DNA of 64,000 nucleotides from a bacterium D16-34 (GCA_003612515.1 RAZB01000003.1:62001-126000), one strand, 5' to 3'; counted from the first letter of the stretch, positions 42,698 to 52,865 are shown. Numbers and translations: made by a program. Notes: a model not told the origin generated them from the letters alone.

Positions 42698-44233
42698 TTA
42701 CGGGTTTAAACAAACTCCGCTACTATCAAATCTGTAAGCTTTACCATTAATGGTCCAAGTTCCGCTGTGCAACATTGACCCTTCTGGTCCCGTTCCAGGT
42801 GTGTTGGTTGCAGGACGAAGATAGTACCAACTCCCGTTCTCTTTATACCAACCTGTTTGCATCTCTCCTTCTGAGTTCAAATAATACCAATACCCGTTAA
42901 TTTTCTGCCAACCAGTTTGCATTACGCCACTTGAGTTCATATAGTACCAATAGTAGCCAATCTTTTGCCAACCAGTTAACATTATTCCGCTATTGCTAAA
43001 ACGGTACCAGTTTCCTCCTAAGCTTTTCCAGCCAGTTGCGCGAGCACCAAGCAAATCATAATAGGCCCACTCTATGTATCCCCTTGATTGGCCATAAGGC
43101 TGCTGCCATTGATCCAGAACTATAGTATGGCCATTTTGCCAAGCATACACAGTACCGTTACGCTGATAAGCTAGCACACCTGTCGATGTACAGACTATTG
43201 ATACCATGTCGCCTTTGGCGGGATCCATTACTGAAATAGCGAACGTGCTGCCGCTAGTTCCATAGCCACGAACCGCCACAGCATGACCAGCACTGCCATC
43301 ATAGGCGGCAAACCTAGCCAATATTGGTATCCCGTTATCTATCCATCGTTTAATATCGCTGTTTGGAATAGCACCCGATCTTAGGGTTGAGTGAATTGTC
43401 GTACTGGAAGATGGATAGTTATATGCTGTAAATGCCTTCACAGCTTGTGGAAAATTGTGAATTATTGTGTAATGAGAATCCAGCCAGTCAATGTTATAAC
43501 TAATACCCGTTAGGTATTTGCCTATTGAGTTGATGGCATTTGCCATGCATTGAGGCTTTGTACCCTGATAAAATTTCGGCAATGCCAGTGTTTTAGACAT
43601 AGTTGCCGCTGCTCTAGCTGGCGTCGTCTCTAATTCTTCAACACAAATTGACGAAACATCTTTATTGGCATAGTCTCCCAATAAAGCACTCTGCCGACTT
43701 TTGTTGTCTGGAAGCATGCTTAATAAATCTTCACTAGGATTCCTGCTCTCTTGTGAAGAATCTAGCACCACAATACTGCCGAAAGAACATGCTATTTCTT
43801 GTTCATCAACTGTAGCAAAATGCCAACTATCAGGATCAGCAATTGCTTTGTTAAGAATTGCTGCATATTCAGTTGAGTAACTATAGCATCTTGAGCCATC
43901 GCCACTAGGAACAGACGTTGTAGCACCAACAACAGTACTATCAAACATGACAGGCCAAACGCGTATACCTGTATCATTTAGAGCATTTTCGTTAGTTGTA
44001 AAGACGCAGAATGAGTCACCCAATTGCAAGTTATCGAAGTCCACCTTAGGCATGTTGTAGAGATCCTGATAATCTTGATCGGTTTCAACAAGCCTCAATA
44101 ATGTTGCAGAATTAGATAGTGCTTCTTCCTTTTCTGCATCCATAGCATCTACCGCATAAGCCTGGCCAACTCCAAGAATAAGTGCAAAGCATAATGTCGC
44201 GAAACTCATTATTGATATTTTCGAAGATCTCAT
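42698..44233 (-). CDS. Secreted papain-fold cysteine peptidase with cell-wall-binding repeats
   Basis: A 511-residue exported protein. A signal peptide spans residues ~1-27 (ends AYA). A pro-region follows (~30-215). The peptidase domain (~216-375) has the likely catalytic Cys229 in QGTKPQCMANAI, His317 in GSAGHAVAVRGYG and Asp337 in VMDPAKGD, a C39/C47 (staphopain-like) layout. Residues ~395-510 contain about five choline/CW-type repeats (TGWQKINGYWYYLNSEGEMQ) that bind wall polymers. Base use looks AT-richer than the flanking genes, suggesting transfer. The upstream gene's product resembles the pro-region. Substrate unknown. Confidence 0.82.
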   Translation of the reverse strand: MRSSKISIMSFATLCFALILGVGQAYAVDAMDAEKEEALSNSATLLRLVETDQDYQDLYNMPKVDFDNLQLGDSFCVFTTNENALNDTGIRVWPVMFDSTVVGATTSVPSGDGSRCYSYSTEYAAILNKAIADPDSWHFATVDEQEIACSFGSIVVLDSSQESRNPSEDLLSMLPDNKSRQSALLGDYANKDVSSICVEELETTPARAAATMSKTLALPKFYQGTKPQCMANAINSIGKYLTGISYNIDWLDSHYTIIHNFPQAVKAFTAYNYPSSSTTIHSTLRSGAIPNSDIKRWIDNGIPILARFAAYDGSAGHAVAVRGYGTSGSTFAISVMDPAKGDMVSIVCTSTGVLAYQRNGTVYAWQNGHTIVLDQWQQPYGQSRGYIEWAYYDLLGARATGWKSLGGNWYRFSNSGIMLTGWQKIGYYWYYMNSSGVMQTGWQKINGYWYYLNSEGEMQTGWYKENGSWYYLRPATNTPGTGPEGSMLHSGTWTINGKAYRFDSSGVCLNP

Positions 44234-44315
44234 ATTTCCTCCTAAAGTGATAAATATCTCATCCTACCTATCCCGCCATTCTCCTTTCTCTACCAATTTA
44301 AACACTACAGCACTA

Positions 44316-45146
44316 TCAGACATTAAACGGTATGCGCGAGACATCATCTGAGAACTGCAGCTCATCGACCATGCCGACCAGCTTCTCGCCCAGATCAGAC
44401 GACGTGTCTCCCTCGGTTGGCAGACCACCAAAGCCATACGCCAGCAAGACTTCGCCAAAGTGAGCTGCGCCATCTGCGCTTACCATCCAGCCATCCCCGT
44501 ATACTGGCGCTTTTTGCGTGGGACAGCTCTCATCCTGGCTATTCACTTCCCTACCCGACACAGCCACAAAGGCGCATCCGCCGTGTTGCTGCAGGAGCTC
44601 AAGCATGACGTCGTCAGTCACCGGCATGAGCGCAGGTGGCGGATCCAAATGCAAAGCACCCGTCGTACCCTCATTGATGTCAGTCGTGAAATTGTATTGG
44701 AAGCTTTGACCAGGGGCGAAGGCGAACAGTCCGACAACTTCGCCATAGTTGTAAAGTGGATAGAGCGAAAGATCGCTTTGCCACAGCGCGTCGTTTTCAT
44801 AAACATATAGCGGAATGGCGAACCCAAGCGCAAAGTCGTCAGCAAGCTGGTCACCCGCTGAATCATAAACAGCGTACGGCGTGGTGCCGGGGGCGTCTAG
44901 GGTGCCTGGATCTGCTGCCCCTTCGGCTCCGCCAGCGCTCGCATCACGTGCCACCTGGCGCTGCTGCACGATCTGGTCGCGCACTACATCCACCGCTTCC
45001 ATTGTCGTTGCCGTATTGGTGCGGAACGTGTTTGCGAAGTTCAGCGGCACAAACCACACTGCAGCAACAACAAGTGCAAGCAGCACAACTCCGATGATGA
45101 CAACACGAGACTTCCGAAGAACAGAAACAGATGACGCAGCTTTCAT
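44316..45146 (-). CDS. Unknown membrane-anchored extracellular protein, similar to neighbour's pro-region
   Basis: A 276-residue protein I cannot assign. One N-terminal membrane segment (VVIIGVVLLALVVAAVWFV) follows a short basic cytoplasmic end, so the bulk is outside. A linker rich in Ala/Gly (~65-90) leads to a domain of ~105-235. Residues ~107-200 (LG...YENDAL...LYPL...EVVG...PG...Y.FTT) parallel residues ~71-160 of the adjacent peptidase (LG...NENAL...VWPV...TVVG...). AGGAGG stands eight bases before ATG 45146. It lies 82 bp upstream of the peptidase in the same direction. A propeptide-like inhibitor or chaperone is possible but unproven. Confidence 0.7.
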   Translation of the reverse strand: MKAASSVSVLRKSRVVIIGVVLLALVVAAVWFVPLNFANTFRTNTATTMEAVDVVRDQIVQQRQVARDASAGGAEGAADPGTLDAPGTTPYAVYDSAGDQLADDFALGFAIPLYVYENDALWQSDLSLYPLYNYGEVVGLFAFAPGQSFQYNFTTDINEGTTGALHLDPPPALMPVTDDVMLELLQQHGGCAFVAVSGREVNSQDESCPTQKAPVYGDGWMVSADGAAHFGEVLLAYGFGGLPTEGDTSSDLGEKLVGMVDELQFSDDVSRIPFNV

Positions 45147-45350
45147 TCCGAACACCTCCTACGTTAGGTTCCAATAAAGCAATGCAAGTGAATTGAATGT
45201 TATTTTATCAGATATTCATATATTCTTCAATTTCGTATGATTTTATTCTGTTCTAAAGTATATTCGGCTTGCAGGATCACCAGCGTTCTACAAAATTCTT
45301 CGCATAACCTTCTTCGCATAATCATCATTACAAATAATTGATTCTTGGGC

Positions 45351-45390
45351 ATACAAAAAGGACGCTAGTTAAACTAACGCCCTTTTTTGT
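45351..45390 (-). terminator. Terminator of the ribosomal-protein/secY operon
   Basis: GGACGCTAG and CTAACGCCC form a stem around TTAAA. Minus-strand reading continues TTTTTGTATG. It lies about 45 bases past the secY stop and so ends the operon before adk. The rest of 45147-45429 is AT-rich and shows nothing else. Confidence 0.9.
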
Positions 45391-45429
45391 ATAAATGTAA
45401 TTATTATTTCTAATAACCCATATCAGATT

Positions 45430-46710
45430 CTATTTAAAGAACCCATCGTAGTTGTGCATCTTCAACTGACTCTCAACCTTGTTCATGGTGTCAAGCGCAA
45501 CGCCGATCATAATGAGGATTGACGTGCCACCAAACGCCTGAATCAGCTGGTTGTTGGTGAAGAAGAAGATGATAGACGGCACTACAGCAATCAGCGCGAT
45601 AAAGATGCCACCAGGAAGCGTGACGCGATGCAACACGTTCTTGATGTAGGTTACCGTAGCTGAGCCCGGACGAACGCCCGGAATAAAGCCGCCCTGCTTG
45701 CGGAGGTTATCAGCCGTCTCTTCAGGATTAAATACCATTGAGGTATAGAAGTAGGCGAAGAAGACGATCAAAAGCACTGACAAGATCCAGTTAATCCAGC
45801 CCGTAGAGATGGCGTTTGCCACGTTGGTGAGCCACTCAACGTTAAACAGCGCAGCTAACTGAGCCGGGAAGTAAATCAAGCAGCTTGCAAAGATGATCGG
45901 GATAACGCCTGCAGCGTTGACCTTCAGCGGGATGTAGGTGGACTGACCACCCATCATCTTGCGACCCTGAACACGCTTTGCATAGTTAACCGGGATACGA
46001 CGCTGAGCACGCTCGATGAAGATGATGGCCGGAATGCAGGCCAGAACAACAACGAGAATCAACAGCGTAATAGCAATGCCCATACCGGTGTCTGCCTGCA
46101 GATTGATGGATGAGAAGATTGCAGACGGCACGCGAGATACGATGCTCACAAAGATGATGAGCGACATACCATTACCAATACCGCGCTGCGTGATAAGCTC
46201 GCCCATCCACATGATAAGCGCCGTACCAACTACGAGCGTAAATACCACCAGAATGTCCGTCACCAGATGCGGAATGGCGTCTGAGAACACCACGCCGTAT
46301 TGCGGCGACTGGAACAGCAGCAGGTAGCCAACAGCATTGATCAAGCCCAAACCAAGCGTCAGATAACGCGTGATTTGCGTGATCTTACGACGGCCAGTCT
46401 CGCCCTCTTTTGCCCAGCGTCCCACTGCCGGAATAACGCCTTGCATCAGCTGCATGATAATGGATGCAGTAATGTAGGGCATAATGCCGAGCGAGAACAC
46501 CGAGAAGTTGGAAAGCGCGCCACCGGTAAACAGGTCAAGCATGGTCATCGAAACGCCTGAGTCTTGGAACGATGAGGCGAATTGATTGAACGGAATGCCT
46601 GGAACCGGAATATATGCACCGAGACGATAGAGCGCCAAAATACCCAACGTAAAAAGAATCTTTTTACGAAGCTCAGGTACCTTAAACGCATCAATAATGG
46701 AGCTTAGCAA
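45430..46710 (-). CDS. secY: Preprotein translocase subunit SecY
   Basis: A 426-residue SecY with ten membrane segments. The plug/TM2 region has [15 protein letters not shown], the ATPase/ribosome contact loops include [13 protein letters not shown] and [15 protein letters not shown], and the late region has [22 protein letters not shown]. It forms the Sec channel with SecE (6817-7272). Its start overlaps the rplO stop by seven bases, so translation is coupled. It is the last gene of the operon. Confidence 0.97.
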   Translation of the reverse strand: MLSSIIDAFKVPELRKKILFTLGILALYRLGAYIPVPGIPFNQFASSFQDSGVSMTMLDLFTGGALSNFSVFSLGIMPYITASIIMQLMQGVIPAVGRWAKEGETGRRKITQITRYLTLGLGLINAVGYLLLFQSPQYGVVFSDAIPHLVTDILVVFTLVVGTALIMWMGELITQRGIGNGMSLIIFVSIVSRVPSAIFSSINLQADTGMGIAITLLILVVVLACIPAIIFIERAQRRIPVNYAKRVQGRKMMGGQSTYIPLKVNAAGVIPIIFASCLIYFPAQLAALFNVEWLTNVANAISTGWINWILSVLLIVFFAYFYTSMVFNPEETADNLRKQGGFIPGVRPGSATVTYIKNVLHRVTLPGGIFIALIAVVPSIIFFFTNNQLIQAFGGTSILIMIGVALDTMNKVESQLKMHNYDGFFK

Positions 46711-47153
46711 GGCTCTTCGACCTTTCCTCCAGCCGCTTCGATTTTGCTCTTAGCGGAAGCCGACACTTTGTCAACCTTAACGGTTAAGGCCTTGGTGAGC
46801 TCACCGTCGCCCAAAACCTTTACGAGCGCATCCTCGTGCTTGATGACACCCTTAGCCTTCAGGCTTGCACCATCAACAACGTCTCCTGCGCTAAATACTT
46901 CCTCAAGACGCTTTACGTTAACCGGGATATACTCAACACGGTTGAGGTTGGTGAATCCAGGCAGCTTCGGCAGACGACGTGCCAAAGGAGTCTGACCACC
47001 CTCAAAGCCTGCACCCTTGCCGCCACCAGCACGTGACTTCTGGCCGTTCATACCACGACCAGCAGTTTTGCCGGTACCTGAAGCAGGGCCGCGACCCAAG
47101 CGCTTGCGCGCCTTACGAGAGCCCTCAGCTGGTTTAAGATCCTTGATTTCCAT
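46704..47153 (-). CDS. rplO: 50S ribosomal protein L15
   Basis: A 149-residue L15. The basic Gly-rich N-terminus ([21 protein letters not shown]) and [18 protein letters not shown] are family hallmarks. It overlaps secY by seven bases and is preceded by an unusual 152-bp gap with hairpins. Confidence 0.96.
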   Translation of the reverse strand: MEIKDLKPAEGSRKARKRLGRGPASGTGKTAGRGMNGQKSRAGGGKGAGFEGGQTPLARRLPKLPGFTNLNRVEYIPVNVKRLEEVFSAGDVVDGASLKAKGVIKHEDALVKVLGDGELTKALTVKVDKVSASAKSKIEAAGGKVEEPC

Positions 47154-47189
47154 GAATGTTCCTTTCGCTTGTCCGAGTTTTCCTCGGGC

Positions 47190-47267
47190 GCTGGCAGCTC
47201 GCCGCCAGCAAACTTCCTATCACAATAAGCGATTGCACGCCACAGGGACGCACAATCGCTCATTATA
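47190..47267 (-). promoter_or_regulatory. Hairpins and possible internal promoter in the rpmD-rplO gap
   Basis: In this 152-bp gap, minus-strand TATAAT (47262-47267) is followed by a stem AGCGATTG/CAATCGCT (47228-47260) and then by GCTGGC/GCCAGC (47190-47209), 40 bases before rplO. No good -35 is seen 17 bases upstream. It could give separate control of rplO-secY. Confidence 0.4.
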
Positions 47268-47305
47268 CCAAATTGAAAATAATCTCAGCTCAGAATATGG
47301 CTAGA

Positions 47306-47497
47306 TTAAATTTCCTCCACCTTAACAAGATGCTTTACCTTGAAGAGCATGCCACGGACGGAGTCATTATCAACCTGCTCAACGCTACGGCCAATTTTGC
47401 CAAGGCCAAGTGCGCGAAGCGTTGCGCCCTGATCCTTGTTGTAGCCGATGGAGCTTTTGACCTGCGTAACGCGCAGGGTCTTTTTCGCCTCAGCCAT
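47306..47497 (-). CDS. rpmD: 50S ribosomal protein L30
   Basis: A 63-residue L30 with [17 protein letters not shown] and the [10 protein letters not shown] loop. Its ATG overlaps the rpsE stop by one base (TAATG). A 152-bp spacer separates it from rplO. Confidence 0.95.
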   Translation of the reverse strand: MAEAKKTLRVTQVKSSIGYNKDQGATLRALGLGKIGRSVEQVDNDSVRGMLFKVKHLVKVEEI

Positions 47498-48027
47498 TAT
47501 TTCTTCTCCTTCCAGCCCATGATTTCGCCAACGCTCAAACCACGGCGCTCAGCAACTTGCTCAGGGCTTTGCATGTTCTTCAAGCCGTCAGCAGTAGCCT
47601 TAACCACGTTCATCACGTTGTCAGAACCAAGTGACTTGGTCAGAACGTCAGAAACACCAGCAAGCTCCATGACTGCACGAGCAGCGCCACCAGCGATAAC
47701 GCCGGTACCAGGAGCAGCAGGCTTGATGAGCACGCGGGCTGCACCAAACTCGCCAACGATCTCGTGCGGAAGGGTCTTCTCTTCCGTCAGCGGAACCGTG
47801 AACATGTTCTTCTTAGCGTCTTCGACGCCCTTCTTGATAGCAATCGGCACTTCTTGAGACTTGCCCATGCCAACGCCTACGCGGCCGTTGCCGTCACCAA
47901 CGACAACCAGTGCGGTCAGACCAAAACGACGACCACCCTTTACAACCTTAGATACGCGATTGATGTAAACGACGCGTTCCTCAAGCTCAGGGACCGCGGC
48001 GTTGTCTTGCTTGTTGTTACGAGCCAT
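47497..48027 (-). CDS. rpsE: 30S ribosomal protein S5
   Basis: A 176-residue S5. The double-stranded-RNA-binding fold [20 protein letters not shown] and the C-terminal [19 protein letters not shown] are diagnostic. S5 takes part in decoding fidelity and the mRNA entry helicase. It lies 16 bases after rplR and overlaps rpmD by one base. Confidence 0.97.
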   Translation of the reverse strand: MARNNKQDNAAVPELEERVVYINRVSKVVKGGRRFGLTALVVVGDGNGRVGVGMGKSQEVPIAIKKGVEDAKKNMFTVPLTEEKTLPHEIVGEFGAARVLIKPAAPGTGVIAGGAARAVMELAGVSDVLTKSLGSDNVMNVVKATADGLKNMQSPEQVAERRGLSVGEIMGWKEKK

Positions 48028-48043
48028 AAGACTTTAACCCCTT

Positions 48044-48412
48044 CTAGAATTTCAGACCTGCTTCACGAGCAGCATCGGCCAAAGCCTTAACGCGCCCATG
48101 ATACAGGTTGCCGCCACGATCAAATACGACTTCCGTGATACCGGATTCCTGAGCCTTTTTGCCAGCGATCTGGCCAAGTGCTGCAGCACCTTCCACGGTA
48201 GCGCCGCTGGTGCCTAATGCCTTGAACTCGGGTCCTAAGGTTGACACACCACAGAGGGTCTTGCCAGCAACGTCGTCGACGAATTGCACATAGATGTTCT
48301 TATTGCTGCGGGTCACGCACAGACGCGGACGAGCCGGCGTACCGGAAATCTTTCCGCGTACGCGACGATGGCGACGAGCCAACGCAGCTTGCTTTTTTTG
48401 AAGCTTCTTCAT
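48044..48412 (-). CDS. rplR: 50S ribosomal protein L18
   Basis: A 122-residue L18, a 5S rRNA-binding protein. [19 protein letters not shown] near the N-terminus and [20 protein letters not shown] at the end are family signatures. Confidence 0.96.
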   Translation of the reverse strand: MKKLQKKQAALARRHRRVRGKISGTPARPRLCVTRSNKNIYVQFVDDVAGKTLCGVSTLGPEFKALGTSGATVEGAAALGQIAGKKAQESGITEVVFDRGGNLYHGRVKALADAAREAGLKF

Positions 48413-48447
48413 GATTTTCCCTTCGATCCTATCGTTTCCGGTCTGGC

Positions 48448-48990
48448 TTAGTCGCCCTTAGCAGCCTTGCCAAGCTTACGACGAACATGCTCGCCTTCAT
48501 AGCGAATACCCTTGCCCTTGTACGGCTCAGGCTTACGCCATTTGCGAATGTTCGCTGCAACTTGACCAACCTGCTCTTTGCTCGGACCAGTCACGACGAT
48601 CTCGGTCTGGCTCGGAACCTCAAATTTGATTCCTTCAGGAGCCTCAACCAAAACAGGGTGAGAATAACCGAGCTGCATCTCAAGATCATTGCCCTTCAGT
48701 GCGGCACGATAGCCAACACCGACGAGTTGAAGCTTTTTAGAAAAGCCTTGCGAAACGCCTTCAACCATATTGGCGATCAGCGTGCGCACGAGACCATGAA
48801 AGCTTTTTGCTTCACGAGAATCATCCGGACGAGTAACGATTACTTCGTCACCCTCCTTCTTGATGGTGATAAGCGAGGGGAAGGTGCGCGTCAATTCGCC
48901 CTTCGGACCTTTTACTGTCACCGTGCTGCCATCAATAGTTACGTCTACTCCGGCAGGAATAGCGACAGGATGTTTACCGATACGAGACAT
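48448..48990 (-). CDS. rplF: 50S ribosomal protein L6
   Basis: A 180-residue L6. It starts [17 protein letters not shown] and ends with [25 protein letters not shown] precedes ATG 48990; the frame to 49038 overlaps rpsH and is not used. Confidence 0.97.
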   Translation of the reverse strand: MSRIGKHPVAIPAGVDVTIDGSTVTVKGPKGELTRTFPSLITIKKEGDEVIVTRPDDSREAKSFHGLVRTLIANMVEGVSQGFSKKLQLVGVGYRAALKGNDLEMQLGYSHPVLVEAPEGIKFEVPSQTEIVVTGPSKEQVGQVAANIRKWRKPEPYKGKGIRYEGEHVRRKLGKAAKGD

Positions 48991-49006
48991 ATCTAACCTC
49001 CCTTTC

Positions 49007-49405
49007 CTACCAGATATAAGCGATAACTTCGCCACCAACGCCCATCTTGCGAGCGTCGCGGTCAGTCATCACGCCTTTGCTTGTTGAAATAACTGCAGTA
49101 CCAAGGCCGCCAAGTACGCGGGGCAGTTCATCTTTGCCCGCATAAATGCGAAGACCTGGCTTAGAAATACGCTTAATACCACGAATGGTCTTAGCTTTCT
49201 TCTCGCCATACTTCAAGACGATCTCAAGCGTAGCACGCGGCTCGCCATCAATCACGTCATAGCCTTGGATATAACCTTCTTCACGCATGATGCGCGCAAT
49301 TTCGACAAGTTTCTTGCTTGACGGCATTGATACCGTCTCCTTGCCGGCAGAATTAGCATTACGCACACGCGTAAGCATATCTGCAATTGGGTCGGTCATG
49401 GTCAT
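49007..49405 (-). CDS. rpsH: 30S ribosomal protein S8
   Basis: A 132-residue S8 with [14 protein letters not shown] at the start and the rRNA-binding [14 protein letters not shown] at the end. In E. coli S8 represses the spc genes. AAAGGAG is eight bases before the first ATG; a second ATG two codons later is less well spaced. Confidence 0.97.
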   Translation of the reverse strand: MTMTDPIADMLTRVRNANSAGKETVSMPSSKKLVEIARIMREEGYIQGYDVIDGEPRATLEIVLKYGEKKAKTIRGIKRISKPGLRIYAGKDELPRVLGGLGTAVISTSKGVMTDRDARKMGVGGEVIAYIW

Positions 49406-49438
49406 GTTTGTTTCTCCTTTGGTTCGTGATGAGCCTCT

Positions 49439-49481
49439 CGATTCGGTTCGCTAAGCGCCCATAGCACCTGCGCCTGAATCG
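49439..49481 (-). other. Hairpin in the rpsN-rpsH gap
   Basis: CGATTC and GAATCG can pair around a GC-rich interior within the 108-bp spacer. It is one of four long, structured spacers in this operon. Confidence 0.35.
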
Positions 49482-49513
49482 TGGCACACCCGTACATTAC
49501 TGCGCTTTGGACC

Positions 49514-49699
49514 CTACCAAGATGCTTTAGTAACGCCGGGCAGCTCGCCTTTATTGGCCAACTCGCGTAAGCACACGCGGCACAAACCGAACTTACGGTA
49601 GTACGCACGCGGACGTCCGCAACGAGTGCAGCGATTGTGCTGACGCGTCGAGAACTTCGGCTCACGCTTGGCCTTGGCGACCATCGATTTCTTAGCCAT
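49514..49699 (-). CDS. rpsN: 30S ribosomal protein S14, zinc-binding type Z
   Basis: A 61-residue S14 of the short zinc form. Cys24xxCys27 and Cys40xxCys43 bind the metal ([20 protein letters not shown]). It lies 107 bp after rplE and 108 bp before rpsH. Confidence 0.97.
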   Translation of the reverse strand: MAKKSMVAKAKREPKFSTRQHNRCTRCGRPRAYYRKFGLCRVCLRELANKGELPGVTKASW

Positions 49700-49722
49700 G
49701 CAATTCCTTCTTTCTTATATCC

Positions 49723-49747
49723 AGTTGCGATCCGGTTGAGCGCAACT
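49723..49747 (-). other. Hairpin in the rplE-rpsN gap
   Basis: AGTTGCG and CGCAACT form a perfect 7-bp stem around an 11-base loop within the 107-bp spacer. No T-run follows. Confidence 0.4.
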
Positions 49748-49806
49748 TGAACACCATATTCAACACAGGCTGTATATCATACAACCTTAGACGAATATCG
49801 AAGTGG

Positions 49807-50361
49807 TTATTCTTGACCGCGATCCTTGAACGGGAAGCCAAGAGCGCTCAGAAGCGCAAAAGCTTGCTCATTGTCGGGAGCGGTGGTTACAAAGGTGATG
49901 TCCATACCACGAGTACGGTCAACCTTGTCATAGTCAACTTCCGGGAAGATAAGCTGCTCAGTGATGCCTAAGGTATAGTTACCGCGACCATCAAAGCTGG
50001 TCGGAGAGATACCGCGGAAGTCGCGAACGCGCGGCAAAGCAGTAGCCAGCAAGCGATCCAAAAACTCCCACATGCGATCTCCACGCAGCGTTACCTTACA
50101 ACCGATTGCCTGACCTTCGCGCACATGAAAACCTGCGATAGATTTCTTAGCGCGAGTAACGCAGGGCTGCTGGCCAGTAATAACACGCATGTCATTCATT
50201 GCTGAATCGAGCAGCTTGTGATCTGATGCTGCAGCGCCAACGCCCATGTTAACCACGATTTTTTCCAAGCGAGGAACTTGGTTGATGTTGTTTACAGCCA
50301 GCTCTTTTTCCAGCTTCGGGACAATCTCGGTTGTGTATTTTTCCTTCAAACGAGGAGCCAT
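49807..50361 (-). CDS. rplE: 50S ribosomal protein L5
   Basis: A 184-residue L5, which binds 5S r[19 protein letters not shown] and [19 protein letters not shown] are characteristic. AAAGGATTT precedes the ATG. It is preceded by a 120-bp spacer with two hairpins. Confidence 0.97.
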   Translation of the reverse strand: MAPRLKEKYTTEIVPKLEKELAVNNINQVPRLEKIVVNMGVGAAASDHKLLDSAMNDMRVITGQQPCVTRAKKSIAGFHVREGQAIGCKVTLRGDRMWEFLDRLLATALPRVRDFRGISPTSFDGRGNYTLGITEQLIFPEVDYDKVDRTRGMDITFVTTAPDNEQAFALLSALGFPFKDRGQE

Positions 50362-50386
50362 GTTTTAAATCCTTTCGATGAATTAA

Positions 50387-50476
50387 ACGCAGGATTTCCG
50401 ACCCTGCGTCCCTTACCCTCACGTATTGAAGGCAGGGGTCATAGTAAGCTGCGCCGACCTCAAGCCAGCGCAGCTT
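50387..50476 (-). other. Two hairpins in the rplX-rplE gap
   Basis: ACGCAGG/CCTGCGT (50387-50409) and the 9-bp perfect stem AAGCTGCGC/GCGCAGCTT (50446-50476) occupy most of the spacer. The second begins only five bases after the rplX stop. Neither has a following T-run on the minus strand. Confidence 0.5.
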
Positions 50477-50481
50477 TTAGC

Positions 50482-50805
50482 TTATTTATCAATATCTTTG
50501 CCGCATTTCTTGCAAACGCGGACCTTTTTGCCAGCTTCATTTACGCGCTTTGATACGCGAGAAGCCTTCTTGCACTCAGGGCATACCAACATTACGTTTG
50601 AAACGTGAATGGGAGCCTCGATAGACATAATGCCACCTTGTGGATTTTGCTGGGTCGGACGCATAGCCTTCTTGACTACGTTTACCTTCTCAACAACCAC
50701 ACGCTCTTTTTGTGGAAAAGCACGCAAAACTACGCCCTCTTTGCCCTTGTCCTTGCCTGACAAAACGAGCACCGTATCGCCCTTTTTGATGTTCATGCTA
50801 TTCAT
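50482..50805 (-). CDS. rplX: 50S ribosomal protein L24
   Basis: A 107-residue L24. The KOW motif is seen in [20 protein letters not shown], and [18 protein letters not shown] follows. The C-terminal [10 protein letters not shown]...CKKCGKD pairs could bind zinc. AAGGAGG eight bases before ATG 50805 fixes the start, not the GTG at 50814. Confidence 0.96.
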   Translation of the reverse strand: MNSMNIKKGDTVLVLSGKDKGKEGVVLRAFPQKERVVVEKVNVVKKAMRPTQQNPQGGIMSIEAPIHVSNVMLVCPECKKASRVSKRVNEAGKKVRVCKKCGKDIDK

Positions 50806-50818
50806 GTAAGACACCTCC

Positions 50819-51187
50819 TTAGAGCGTTTCCGGTGCCAAGGACACGATCTTCATGTACTTCTTGTCACGCAGCTCACGAGCAACCGGTCCAAAGATACGG
50901 GTGCCGCGAGGAGCGCCATTTGCGTCAATAAGAACGCATGCATTCTGGTCAAAACGGATATAGCTTCCGTCAGCGCGACGAACTTCCTTCTTTACACGCA
51001 CGACCACACAGCGAACAACGTCGCCCTTTTTCACGTTGCCATTTGGCATGGCCTCTTTGACGCTGCAGATGATGACATCGCCAAGTCCTGCATAACGGCG
51101 CTTAGAGCCGCCCAGAACTTTGATGCACTGCACCTTGCGAGCGCCCGAGTTATCGGCCACCGCGAGCATGGTTTGCATCTGAATCAT
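50819..51187 (-). CDS. rplN: 50S ribosomal protein L14
   Basis: A 122-residue L14: [18 protein letters not shown] at the start, [19 protein letters not shown] in the middle. It is 50 bases after rpsQ and 13 before rplX. Confidence 0.97.
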   Translation of the reverse strand: MIQMQTMLAVADNSGARKVQCIKVLGGSKRRYAGLGDVIICSVKEAMPNGNVKKGDVVRCVVVRVKKEVRRADGSYIRFDQNACVLIDANGAPRGTRIFGPVARELRDKKYMKIVSLAPETL

Positions 51188-51237
51188 TGCTTCAACCTAA
51201 CTTTCATCTCGGTAGTTAACAAGCACAAGCTTGAAAA

Positions 51238-51498
51238 CTATTTGGCCTTCTCGACGATCTCAGTAAGACGCCAGCGCTTCATTTTAGACAGCGGACGGGT
51301 CTCCATGATCAGTACAGTGTCGCCTACACCAGCTTCATTGTTCTCGTCATGAGCATGCAGCTTCTTCGTAGACGTCATCATCTTTTTGTAAACCGGATGC
51401 GGTTTACGCTCTTCGATTTGCACGACGCACGTCTTGTCGTTGGTAGCACTCACTACAACGCCCTGACGCACCTTTCGTGAATTACGTTCTTCACTCAT
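51238..51498 (-). CDS. rpsQ: 30S ribosomal protein S17
   Basis: An 86-residue S17 with [21 protein letters not shown] and the [17 protein letters not shown] end typical of the family. Confidence 0.96.
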   Translation of the reverse strand: MSEERNSRKVRQGVVVSATNDKTCVVQIEERKPHPVYKKMMTSTKKLHAHDENNEAGVGDTVLIMETRPLSKMKRWRLTEIVEKAK

Positions 51499-51528
51499 TA
51501 ATAATCCAACCTTCCTTATGCGTCAGCA

Positions 51529-51723
51529 TTAAGCGTTCAGCTCACGTGCACGCATCTCGGTTTGGATGCGAGCGATGTCTTTTTTGACCTGGTTGACACG
51601 CGAGGTGTTATCAAGCTGGCTTGTAGCCATCTGGAAGCGCAGATTAAAAAGCTCGGCACGCGCTTCCTTGAGTTTTGCCTGCAAGTCATCGGCAGACAGC
51701 TCACGGATCTCTGCTGCTTTCAT
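51529..51723 (-). CDS. rpmC: 50S ribosomal protein L29
   Basis: A 64-residue L29 helical hairpin ([14 protein letters not shown], then [16 protein letters not shown]). The gene begins at the base following the rplP stop, so the two are translationally coupled. Confidence 0.96.
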   Translation of the reverse strand: MKAAEIRELSADDLQAKLKEARAELFNLRFQMATSQLDNTSRVNQVKKDIARIQTEMRARELNA

Positions 51724-52146
51724 TTATTCCTGCCCTTCCGTTTCACGAGTTACGATCTTGCACTTGATGGGCAGCTTGTTGATAGCCAGACGCAATGCTT
51801 CTTTAGCGGTTGCTTCATCAACGCCAGCAATTTCGAACATGATGCGACCGGGCTTTACAACTGCCACCCAAGCCTCTGGGTTACCTTTACCAGAACCCAT
51901 GCGAGTCTCAGCAGGCTTTTGCGTGATTGGCTTATCCGGGAAGATGGTGATCCAAACTTTACCACCACGCTTCATGTAACGGGTCATAGCAATACGAGCT
52001 GCCTCAATTTGGCGGTTGGTAATCCAATGGGGTTCAAGCGCCTGGATACCATATTCGCCGAAATTCAGCTTGGTACCGCCTTTAGCGTTGCCCTTCATGG
52101 AACCACGTTGCACCTTACGATGCTTTACACGCTTTGGTACGAGCAT
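51724..52146 (-). CDS. rplP: 50S ribosomal protein L16
   Basis: A 140-residue L16: [20 protein letters not shown] at the start and [20 protein letters not shown] near the middle. Its ATG overlaps the rpsC stop by one base. Confidence 0.97.
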   Translation of the reverse strand: MLVPKRVKHRKVQRGSMKGNAKGGTKLNFGEYGIQALEPHWITNRQIEAARIAMTRYMKRGGKVWITIFPDKPITQKPAETRMGSGKGNPEAWVAVVKPGRIMFEIAGVDEATAKEALRLAINKLPIKCKIVTRETEGQE

Positions 52147-52859
52147 TACTTGCGCCCCCTCTCATTACGATCATTACGACGGGCACCTTTCGGACGAGCG
52201 CTGCCTTCCAAAGCCGGCTGCGGAGCCTTTTGGCCAGGCATTACTTCGCCATGATATACCCATACCTGCACACCGATAGAGCCCATCGTGGTGGCGGCAG
52301 TAGCAAAGCCATAGTCGATCTTTGCACGCAGCGTGTGCAGCGGCACACGACCTTCACGATACCACTCGCGGCGGCTCATCTCAGCGCCACCCAAACGGCC
52401 AGAGCATTGAATACGAATGCCCTGTGCGCCACTTTTCATGGCAGACTGAACAGCTTTGCGCATTGCGCGACGGAAAGCTACACGGCCTTCCAGCTGCTCA
52501 GCAATTGACTGAGCGATCAGTTCAGCGTCCAGCTCAGGGCGCTTTACTTCGATAACCTCAATGTTTACCGGGCCATTAGCGATCTTTTCGAGCTTCTTGC
52601 GAAGTGCGTCGATCTCAGCACCCTTCTTACCAATTACCACACCCGGACGAGCGGTGGTAATGATGACTTTGATCTTGTCACCAGCGCGCTCGATCTCAAT
52701 CTTTGAAACGGCGGCACGGACTAATTGCTTATTCAAGAACTTCTTGATAGCCAAGTCGTTCTCAAGGTTCTTGGCATAGTCTTTGTCAGAATACCAGCGG
52801 CTGCGCCAGTCTTCGGTGATGCCAAGACGGAATCCGGTAGGGCTTACTTTCTGTCCCAT
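52146..52859 (-). CDS. rpsC: 30S ribosomal protein S3
   Basis: A 237-residue S3. The KH domain contains [19 protein letters not shown], and the C-terminal domain has [21 protein letters not shown] basic tail follows ([16 protein letters not shown]). Confidence 0.97.
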   Translation of the reverse strand: MGQKVSPTGFRLGITEDWRSRWYSDKDYAKNLENDLAIKKFLNKQLVRAAVSKIEIERAGDKIKVIITTARPGVVIGKKGAEIDALRKKLEKIANGPVNIEVIEVKRPELDAELIAQSIAEQLEGRVAFRRAMRKAVQSAMKSGAQGIRIQCSGRLGGAEMSRREWYREGRVPLHTLRAKIDYGFATAATTMGSIGVQVWVYHGEVMPGQKAPQPALEGSARPKGARRNDRNERGRK

Positions 52860-52865
52860 GTAACC

